Source: Porphyromonadaceae bacterium UBA2720 | GTDB taxonomy: Bacteria > Bacteroidota > Bacteroidia > Bacteroidales > Muribaculaceae | Reading direction: 5' to 3' | Length of the DNA: 11,604 nt | Assembly: GCA_002353885.1 (NCBI GenBank) | Contig: DEKO01000011.1 | Location: 16,426 to 28,029, forward strand | Shown here: piece after piece, positions 6,614 to 11,604 of the stretch | Layout: each line of letters begins with the position of its first letter | How positions within the stretch are numbered: the stretch's first letter is position 1 | The notes under the pieces: generated by a model | Told to the model about the DNA's origin: nothing | What the model saw: only the letters and a program-made list of their open reading frames with translations | The model's database searches: none | Position numbers and translations under genes: made by a program

Positions 6614-7636
6614 ATGGCAGAAGAATTTGACATACGCAACGAGCGGCTGCGCTCGGACCAGGACTTTGAGCGCGCACTGCGGCCCATGCGCTTCGGAGAC
6701 TTTGCCGGACAGGAGAAGATTGTAGAGAATCTGCGCGTGTTTGTCCAGGCGGCTCGTCTGCGAGGCGAGGCACTTGACCACACCCTGCTGCACGGTCCCC
6801 CGGGACTGGGAAAGACCACCCTGAGCAACATCATCGCCAACGAGCTGGGCGTGGGCTTCAAGGTCACCAGCGGCCCTGTGCTCGACAAGCCCGGCGACTT
6901 GGCAGGCTTGCTCACCTCGCTCGACGAGAACGATGTGTTGTTCATCGATGAGATTCATCGCCTGAGCCCCATTGTTGAGGAATATCTCTACTCAGCAATG
7001 GAAGACTATCGCATCGACATCATGATTGACAAGGGCCCTGGAGCACGGTCGGTGCAACTCACCCTGGCACCGTTCACACTGATTGGCGCCACCACACGCA
7101 GCGGTCTGCTCACCTCGCCCTTGCGGGCACGATTTGGCATCAATTGCCACCTGGAGTATTATGGGCACGAGGTGCTTGAGAACATTGTAAAACGCTCGGC
7201 ACGCCTGCTGAATGTGCCCATGACCGATGATGCCGCTCTGGAGATTGCCTTGCGCAGCCGTGGCACACCACGCATCGCCAACTCGCTGCTGCGACGTGTG
7301 CGCGACTTTGCGCAGGTCAAGGGCTCGGGCAAGATCGACACCGACATCGCCCGCTTTGCCCTCGAGGCGCTGAACATCGACAAATATGGCCTTGACGAGA
7401 TCGACAACAAGATTCTGACCACCATCATCGACAAGTTTGGCGGCGGGCCGGTGGGCATCAGCACCATCGCCACCGCACTGAGCGAGGACCCAGGCACTGT
7501 CGAGGAGGTCTATGAGCCCTATCTCATCAAGGAGGGTTTCATCAAGCGCACACCCCGCGGCCGTGAGGTCACCCAACTGGCCTACACTCACCTGGGACGA
7601 TCACCCCTGAGCCAACCGGGCAACTTGTTTAATTAA
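6614..7636 (+). CDS. ruvB: Holliday junction branch migration DNA helicase RuvB
   Basis: A 340-residue protein of standard RuvB length. RuvB is the AAA+ hexameric motor that, with RuvA, drives branch migration of Holliday junctions in the cytoplasm before RuvC resolution. All landmarks are present: the N-terminal FERALRPMRFGDFAGQ region, Walker A GPPGLGKT at 61-68, Walker B with DEIH at 112-115, sensor 1 ATTRSG at 159-164, the RARF arginine-finger region at 171-174, and sensor 2 in RGTPRIANSLLRR at 216-228. The C-terminal winged-helix DNA-binding domain spans about 260-330 (FGGGPVGIST, then EPYLIKEGFIKRTPRGR). The ATG at 6614 gives the canonical start. ruvA and ruvC are not adjacent in this window. 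Heptamer repeats flank the gene on both sides. It is read in the same direction as the flippase, 215 bp upstream of it. Confidence 0.99.
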   Translation: MAEEFDIRNERLRSDQDFERALRPMRFGDFAGQEKIVENLRVFVQAARLRGEALDHTLLHGPPGLGKTTLSNIIANELGVGFKVTSGPVLDKPGDLAGLLTSLDENDVLFIDEIHRLSPIVEEYLYSAMEDYRIDIMIDKGPGARSVQLTLAPFTLIGATTRSGLLTSPLRARFGINCHLEYYGHEVLENIVKRSARLLNVPMTDDAALEIALRSRGTPRIANSLLRRVRDFAQVKGSGKIDTDIARFALEALNIDKYGLDEIDNKILTTIIDKFGGGPVGISTIATALSEDPGTVEEVYEPYLIKEGFIKRTPRGREVTQLAYTHLGRSPLSQPGNLFN

Positions 7637-7639
7637 GAC

Positions 7640-7772
7640 GTTTGACGTTAGACATTAGACGTTAGATGTTAGACGTTAGACGTTGGATGTTAGACATTAG
7701 ACGTTGGATGTTAGGCGTTAGACGCTAGATGTTAGACATTAGACGTTGGATGTTAGGCGTTAGACGCTAGTT
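7640..7772 (+). repeat. 19-unit heptanucleotide tandem repeat, consensus GTTAGAC
   Basis: Starting 3 bp after the ruvB stop codon, 133 bp consist of 19 in-register 7-bp units close to GTTAGAC (variants ATTAGAC, GTTGGAT, GTTAGGC, GCTAGAT and others). A higher-order 42-bp (six-unit) period is visible: 7689-7728 is identical to 7731-7770 over 40 bp, which points to recent segmental duplication within the array. No spacers are present, so it is not a CRISPR. The repeat lies in untranslated sequence between ruvB and the flippase gene. Copy number is likely to vary between strains. Confidence 0.93.
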
Positions 7773-7782
7773 TTTAGTTTAC

Positions 7783-7801
7783 AGCCGTTTATGTAATGGC
7801 T
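7783..7801 (+). other. short hairpin between the heptamer array and the flippase gene
   Basis: AGCCGTT (7783-7789) pairs with AATGGCT (7795-7801), including one G-T pair, around a TATGT loop. No T-run follows, so it is a weak candidate for a ruvB terminator and may only be a leader hairpin. No clear TAnnTTTG box was found for the flippase gene, leaving read-through from ruvB possible. Confidence 0.3.
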
Positions 7802-7851
7802 TCACTTCTTCACAACCCCACGACTCCACTATCACACCACTAAAAAGAACA

Positions 7852-9369
7852 ATGGCTAACCTCAAATCGCTCGCCAAGGACACCGCCATCTACGGGTTGA
7901 GCAGCATCGTTGGACGCTTCCTCAACTATCTGCTGGTGCCTCTATATACCGCCAAGATGTCGGCCGCCAGTGGCGACTATGGCATCGTTACCAACGCATA
8001 CGCCTACACGGCTCTGCTGTTGGCCCTGCTCACCTATGGCATGGAGACAACCTTCTTCTATTACGCCAACCGCAACGACGAGAACCCCGACCGCGTCTAC
8101 AGCACCACACTCATCACTGTGGGCATAACCTCGCTGCTGTTTGTCGTGCTCGTCACCAGCTGCATCGGCTGGATAGCGCCCTGGATGGGCATGGCCTACA
8201 CCGAGCATCCCAGCTACATCATCACCATGGCCATCGTGGTAGCGCTCGACGCATTCCAAGCCATCATCTTCGCCTATCTGCGCTACAAGAAACGGCCGGT
8301 CAAGTTTGCAGCCCTCAAGTTGCTGTTCATCTTCCTCAACATCGGGCTGAACCTGCTCTACTTTGTGGCTTTGCCGGCCCTGTACAGCCGCTGGCCCGAT
8401 GCTGTGGGCACCATCTATAGCCCCGACGTGGGAGTGGGATATGTGTTCTATCTCAATCTGGCTTGCACACTGACTGTGATGGTGTGCATGTACAAGGAAC
8501 TAACCGCCGTGCCTTGGCGCTGGGACTGGTCGCTGCTGCGCCGCATGCTCGGCTACAGCTGGCCCATACTCATCCTGAGTGTGGCAGGCGTCATCAACCA
8601 GAGCGCGTCGCAAATCATTTTCCCGAAGATTTATCCCGGCAGCGACGGTGCGGCACAACTGGGCATCTATGGCGCGGCCATCAAGATTGCCATGATCATG
8701 GCGCTAATCACCCAAGCGTTCCGCTACGCCTACGAGCCATTTGTGTTCGGCAGCAAGCGCGACACACAAGATGAGGCACAGAGCAAGCAGATGCAGGCCG
8801 ACGCTATGAAGTACTTCCTCATCTTCACCCTGGTGGCCTACCTGGCCGTGCTGGCTGGCATCGACGTGCTCAAGCACATCATCGCGCCCGACTACTGGGT
8901 GGGGCTGCGGGTGGTGCCCATCGTCATGGCTGCCGAGATCATGATGGGCATCTACTTCAACCTCTCGTTCTGGTACAAGCTCACGGGCAAGACGCTGTGG
9001 GGAGCCGTGTTCTCGGGCATCGGCTGCCTGATGCTGTTGCTTGTCAACTGGTTGTTCATCCCACAATACAGCTACATGGCATGTGCCTGGGCAGGTGTGG
9101 CAGCCTATGGGTCGGCAATGGTGCTGAGCTACCTGGTGGGACAGCACTACTACCCCATCGCGTTCCCGCTGCGTGACATGGCGCTCTACACGGTGCTGGC
9201 AGCTGTGCTCAGCGCCGCCGCACTGATGGTCGACATCGACAATGCGTGGCTGGCCACAGCCTATCGCACAGTGCTGCTGTTGCTGTTCTGTGGCGTGGTG
9301 TTCAAGCGCGAGCACCTCGACCGCATGTTGGCCAAGGCACCTGTCGTGGGACGATTCTTCAGACGATAA
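7852..9369 (+). CDS. oligosaccharide flippase family protein (Wzx/MOP-type membrane transporter)
   Basis: A 505-residue polytopic inner-membrane protein with roughly 12-14 hydrophobic segments across its length; clear ones lie near residues 86-110, 122-142, 153-176, 197-213, 235-250, 320-338 and 383-403. The start (LKSLAKDTAIYGLSSIVGRFLN) followed by LVPLYTAKMSAASGDYGIV is the typical N-terminal signature of polysaccharide biosynthesis/Wzx-like proteins of the MOP superfamily, which flip lipid-linked oligosaccharides across the cytoplasmic membrane. Length is normal for the family. The cargo is unknown, and no glycosyltransferases are nearby, so it may serve a general envelope glycan rather than a local capsule locus. 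The ATG at 7852 follows an A-rich leader. The gene ends 1 bp from the convergent thioesterase stop, leaving no room for a separate terminator. Confidence 0.93.
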   Translation: MANLKSLAKDTAIYGLSSIVGRFLNYLLVPLYTAKMSAASGDYGIVTNAYAYTALLLALLTYGMETTFFYYANRNDENPDRVYSTTLITVGITSLLFVVLVTSCIGWIAPWMGMAYTEHPSYIITMAIVVALDAFQAIIFAYLRYKKRPVKFAALKLLFIFLNIGLNLLYFVALPALYSRWPDAVGTIYSPDVGVGYVFYLNLACTLTVMVCMYKELTAVPWRWDWSLLRRMLGYSWPILILSVAGVINQSASQIIFPKIYPGSDGAAQLGIYGAAIKIAMIMALITQAFRYAYEPFVFGSKRDTQDEAQSKQMQADAMKYFLIFTLVAYLAVLAGIDVLKHIIAPDYWVGLRVVPIVMAAEIMMGIYFNLSFWYKLTGKTLWGAVFSGIGCLMLLLVNWLFIPQYSYMACAWAGVAAYGSAMVLSYLVGQHYYPIAFPLRDMALYTVLAAVLSAAALMVDIDNAWLATAYRTVLLLLFCGVVFKREHLDRMLAKAPVVGRFFRR

Positions 9370-9370
9370 C

Positions 9371-9745
9371 TCAGCCCAGCCGCGACATGAAGCGGTCGCG
9401 GTCGACGACAAAGCGCAGGTGCGTTCCCTCGCCGATGAGCGTGTCGCCAGCATAGGCCGACACAGCAAACTCAATTTTCTTTCCTTCGATGCGGGTGACC
9501 TCGGCAATGGCGGTCACGCGCTGCCCCACGGCGGTGGGACGCAGGTGCGACGACTCGATGTGGCCACCCACCGTGGTGCAGCCCTCGGGCAACTCGGGTG
9601 CTACAGCCAGCATGGCTGCATTCTCCATGAGTGCCATCATGGCGGGAGTGGCCAACACGGCCATGTCGCCCGACCCCATGGCGATGGCAGTGACCTGATC
9701 GGTGACTGTCATTTCGCTGATGTGTTTCAATCCAATTTCAATCAT
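9371..9745 (-). CDS. FlK-like hotdog-fold thioesterase family protein
   Basis: A 124-residue single hotdog domain. It fits the fluoroacetyl-CoA thioesterase (FlK)-like family in length, in the ATPAMMALMENAA block and in the C-terminal IGEGTHLRFVV block. From memory, the FlK catalytic residues are Thr42, Glu50 and His76, with Gly69 and Arg120 nearby. Here Thr33, Glu41, Gly60, His67 and Arg111 keep exactly the same spacing, so the active site looks complete. It probably hydrolyses a small acyl-CoA in the cytoplasm. Fluoroacetate detoxification is unlikely as the native role, since FlK-like homologues are common in gut bacteria and serve other, unassigned acyl-CoAs. The ATG at 9745 is the only sensible start. 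A leader of about 110 nt separates it from its -7 box. Confidence 0.9.
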   Translation of the reverse strand: MIEIGLKHISEMTVTDQVTAIAMGSGDMAVLATPAMMALMENAAMLAVAPELPEGCTTVGGHIESSHLRPTAVGQRVTAIAEVTRIEGKKIEFAVSAYAGDTLIGEGTHLRFVVDRDRFMSRLG

Positions 9746-9766
9746 TGTTGTCTAGTCGTTAAGGTT

Positions 9767-9862
9767 TCTGTTCAGCGAGTGGCTACAGCAACCCTGCGCC
9801 TCGCCCTCACTGGAGAGGTAGAAGCTGAATTGCTGAACAGACACTCGTTGTGGTAGGGTTGC
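9767..9862 (-). promoter_or_regulatory. potentially structured leader upstream of the thioesterase gene
   Basis: This segment contains three inverted-repeat pairs. TCTGTTCAGC (9767-9776) matches GCTGAACAGA (9832-9841) over 10 bp, extendable to 12 with a wobble pair. CGAGTG (9776-9781) matches CACTCG (9842-9847). GCAACCCT (9788-9795) matches AGGGTTGC (9855-9862). The right-hand arms occur in the same order as the left-hand arms, not mirrored, so the helices cross and cannot all form as one simple stem. Inside the longest pair, CTAC/GTAG and CCTC/GAGG could also pair. If transcription starts just after the -7 box, the leader holds the first two pairs, which would compete. No known riboswitch family is recognised. 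Confidence 0.4.
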
Positions 9863-9869
9863 AAAATTA
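9862..9869 (-). promoter_or_regulatory. candidate -7 box of the thioesterase gene
   Basis: The minus strand reads TAATTTTG, matching TAnnTTTG. It would place transcription start near 9855 and give a leader of about 110 nt. No -33 box is evident. Confidence 0.45.
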
Positions 9870-9944
9870 AAACAATATTTTCTAAAAAAGTCGTAAAAAG
9901 GCATATTTTAACCGGTCATCGCAAACTTTTTGTAATATTTTTAG

Positions 9945-9952
9945 TAACTTTG
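9945..9952 (+). promoter_or_regulatory. -7 box of the GH25 muramidase gene
   Basis: TAACTTTG matches the Bacteroidetes -7 consensus exactly and lies 26 bp before the ATG at 9979. A TTTG at 9929-9932 is too close (12 bp) to be the partner -33 box. Confidence 0.65.
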
Positions 9953-9978
9953 CCGCCGATAACCGAAAAATACGCTCA

Positions 9979-11313
9979 ATGCACCGACTCATATATCTGC
10001 TCATTTCGTTCCTTCTCACCGCCACAGCATGGGCTGCGGCAGTGCCTGCTGCCATGTCGGCCGGTCAAGACGATGACGACGACGAGCATGTCAAGAAGAT
10101 AGAAGTCAAATCACAACGTCACTACGACGGCATCGACATCAGCGACCACCAGAAGCGCATCGATTGGGACGAAGTGGCCAAGGACAAGAACATCAAGTAT
10201 GTCTACATCAAGGCCACCGAGGGAGCAACCTATGTGAGCAACCTCTACCGCTACAACCTGGAGAATGCCCGCAAGCATGGCATCAAGGTGGGCAGCTACC
10301 ACTTCTTGCGAACAGGCAGCCGCATCCGCGACCAGTTTGAGAACTTCAAGCGAGTGGTCAAGAAGGGCGAGCAAGACCTCTTGCCCGTGCTCGATGTCGA
10401 GGTGCGGCAGGGATGGAGCAACCAGCAGATGCGCGACTCGGTCATGCTATTCTGCCGACTCATCGAGGAACACTACGGATGCCGCCCGCTCATCTACACC
10501 AGCAGCTCGTTCTATGACAACATCCTGGGACGCTCCTTCAACGTCTATCCACTGTTCATCGCACGCTACAGTACCAGCGAACCCACACTCAAGAGCGGTA
10601 ACGACTGGGTGATGTGGCAGTTCAGCGAGCGAGGACGCATACGCGGCATTACCACAAACGTCGACCTGAGCTGCTTCAACAAGGGCCGATCGCTGAGCGA
10701 CATCATGATTCGTGGCCAGCGCATCGGACATAAGCAACGCACCAACACCGACCTCGTCGACAAGAACAGGGAGAAGCCAACCGGCGTCACCATCAAGGAA
10801 GCCCCAACCATGTCGAAGCAGCAAGAGAAGGAGCTGAAAAAACAACAAGAGAAGGAGCGCAAAGCCCGCGAACGCGCACAGAAACTGGCTCAAGAAGAGG
10901 CTAAAAAGAAAGCCGAAAAAGAGCGCAAGCAACGCGAGAAAGAAGAAAAACAACGCGCCAAGGAGCTCAAGAAACAACAAGAGCAGAACGCCAAGGAGCA
11001 AGAGCATCAGCGCGAACTGCAGAAGCGAGCCGCCGAGTTGAAACAAAAGCAACAGCAAGAGCGTGACGACGATGACGACGATGACAAGAGGCAGCAACAA
11101 GAGGCCAAGAAGCAGCGCGAGCAACGGGCCAAACAGGCACAGCGCGCCCAACAGTCGGCCCAGCAGCAGAAGAAGCAGGAGCAGCAGAGCAAGCTCCAGC
11201 AGCAGAAGCAGCAGAGCCAGACACAAAACCTGCCCACCCGCACCCGAGCCAACGCCCATAACACCCAAAAGAGCAACAAGAAGACCAACAAGAGCTCGGC
11301 CGACAACGACTAG
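9979..11313 (+). CDS. secreted GH25 muramidase (lysozyme) with long charged C-terminal tail
   Basis: A 444-residue exported protein. A signal peptide (about 1-20, ending TATAWAA) is followed by an acidic run, DDDDDE (31-36). Residues 48-235 form a GH25 catalytic barrel, which cleaves the MurNAc-GlcNAc bond of peptidoglycan. The conserved acids are Asp53 (GIDIS), Asp139 and Glu141 (LPVLDVE) and Asp229 (NVDLS), with KATEG at 78-82 and GSYHF at 105-109 also typical. From about residue 275 the remaining 170 residues are almost only Lys, Gln, Glu, Arg and Ala, with an Asp run at 363-369, and end in a Ser/Asn/Lys/Thr-rich stretch. This should form a long charged helix or coiled coil and is not part of the usual family architecture. 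It may localise the enzyme in the envelope; that is inference. The gene is monocistronic, with its own promoter and terminator. Confidence 0.95.
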   Translation: MHRLIYLLISFLLTATAWAAAVPAAMSAGQDDDDDEHVKKIEVKSQRHYDGIDISDHQKRIDWDEVAKDKNIKYVYIKATEGATYVSNLYRYNLENARKHGIKVGSYHFLRTGSRIRDQFENFKRVVKKGEQDLLPVLDVEVRQGWSNQQMRDSVMLFCRLIEEHYGCRPLIYTSSSFYDNILGRSFNVYPLFIARYSTSEPTLKSGNDWVMWQFSERGRIRGITTNVDLSCFNKGRSLSDIMIRGQRIGHKQRTNTDLVDKNREKPTGVTIKEAPTMSKQQEKELKKQQEKERKARERAQKLAQEEAKKKAEKERKQREKEEKQRAKELKKQQEQNAKEQEHQRELQKRAAELKQKQQQERDDDDDDDKRQQQEAKKQREQRAKQAQRAQQSAQQQKKQEQQSKLQQQKQQSQTQNLPTRTRANAHNTQKSNKKTNKSSADND

Positions 11314-11336
11314 TCCGGGTCACGATGCATCTACAC

Positions 11337-11380
11337 AATCACAGCCAGGCAGCAAACAGCCTGGCTGTGATTTGTTTTTT
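11337..11380 (+). terminator. strong Rho-independent terminator of the GH25 gene
   Basis: A 14-bp uninterrupted stem (11337-11350 with 11359-11372) with an AGCAAACA loop is followed by the T-rich tract TTTGTTTTTT at 11371-11380. It begins 23 bp after the GH25 stop codon. It is the clearest terminator in the window. Confidence 0.95.
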
Positions 11381-11604
11381 ATCAAAGACGTGACTAGCGT
11401 CGCGCACCGCCAGCCAAATCTCAAGCTGATTGCGAAGATGTTAACACACAGATTGTCAGACAACAAAGACATAAATCTATCATTCTGAGTGCTCAGTGTA
11501 TTCAATGTGAAACTTTGCTGCCAGGCTGAGTTTAGCACACAGATATCCACATATTTAGAAAGATTTTTTATCTGTGAGAACCACGAAGTGCTCACGACCG
11601 AACG
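11381..11604. other. terminal region with no supported gene
   Basis: This AT-rich region holds only short self-complementary pieces, such as TTGTCAGACAA at 11453-11463 and GTGAG...CTCAC near 11577-11598. The minus strand stays open from the window edge to 11320, but that frame would read through the GH25 terminator and has no recognisable protein pattern, so no gene is called. It may be the upstream region of a gene beyond the window. Confidence 0.5.

Noticed and set aside
7640..7772. Array considered as a CRISPR or as telomere-like repeats
   Set aside because: Units are contiguous 7-mers with no spacers and there are no cas genes; the resemblance to TTAGGG is superficial, because this is an internal array beside ruvB with GTTAGAC units.
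8704..9507. A 267-codon minus-strand frame across the flippase end and the thioesterase
   Set aside because: It overlaps two strongly supported genes in a different frame and reads as His/Glu/Gln-rich noise.
9767..9862. Leader considered as a cobalamin riboswitch, SRP RNA or tmRNA
   Set aside because: I could not find the conserved core sequences of these RNAs on either strand; only the unusual inverted-repeat arrangement remains.
10447..11268. A 273-codon minus-strand frame with long poly-Leu stretches that look like membrane segments
   Set aside because: The leucines are only the reverse complement of the CAG/AAG/GAG-rich codons of the GH25 tail; the plus strand has signal peptide, catalytic residues, promoter and terminator.
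9979..11313. GH25 gene as a phage endolysin marking a prophage
   Set aside because: It has a signal peptide, its own chromosomal promoter and terminator, and no phage structural, holin or integrase genes nearby.
11320..11595. A 91-codon minus-strand frame, open to the window edge
   Set aside because: It would read through the GH25 terminator hairpin and has no protein-like pattern, so I cannot support it as a gene.

Overview
The window looks like chromosomal DNA of a Bacteroidales bacterium (phylum Bacteroidota). Three things point there. Most intergenic regions carry a Bacteroidetes-type -7 promoter box (TAnnTTTG, usually TAACTTTG). There is a tandem pair of DUF3857/transglutaminase-like secreted proteins, a family typical of this phylum. 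Start codons mostly lack a Shine-Dalgarno match and sit behind A-rich leaders. Sample lines of most genes are about 57-60% GC by hand count, which would fit a Muribaculaceae- or Prevotellaceae-like genome, but the species cannot be named from the sequence alone.

Layout. Positions 1-284 (-) are the N-terminus of an M16 zinc peptidase that runs off the edge. Positions 410-1165 (-) encode a classical short-chain dehydrogenase with its own promoter. Positions 1166-1464 are AT-rich and hold a possible broken winged-helix remnant and a 37-bp imperfect palindrome. Positions 6203-1465 (-) form a three-gene operon from one promoter: a DUF3857 protein with a degenerate transglutaminase site, a second DUF3857 protein with an intact-looking Cys-His-Glu site (4-bp ATGA overlap), and an alpha/beta hydrolase whose lower GC suggests separate ancestry. 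Positions 6204-6613 are a repeat-rich divergent intergenic region. Positions 6614-7636 (+) are ruvB. Positions 7640-7772 are a 19-unit heptanucleotide tandem repeat. Positions 7852-9369 (+) encode a Wzx/MOP-type oligosaccharide flippase. It converges, with 1 bp between stop codons, on a FlK-like hotdog thioesterase at 9371-9745 (-), which has a long, potentially structured leader. Positions 9979-11313 (+) encode a secreted GH25 muramidase with an unusual 170-residue Lys/Gln/Glu/Arg tail, ending at a strong intrinsic terminator. The last 220 bp hold no gene I can support.

How the parts relate. The operon products are probably exported or envelope-associated, but their substrates are unknown. 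RuvB is housekeeping Holliday-junction DNA repair. The flippase and the GH25 enzyme concern envelope glycans and peptidoglycan. Nothing joins the whole window into one pathway. The most unusual features are the GTTAG-core heptamer arrays on both sides of ruvB, the in-order inverted repeats in the thioesterase leader, and the GH25 tail. I did not find a complete new defence, mobile or biosynthetic system.
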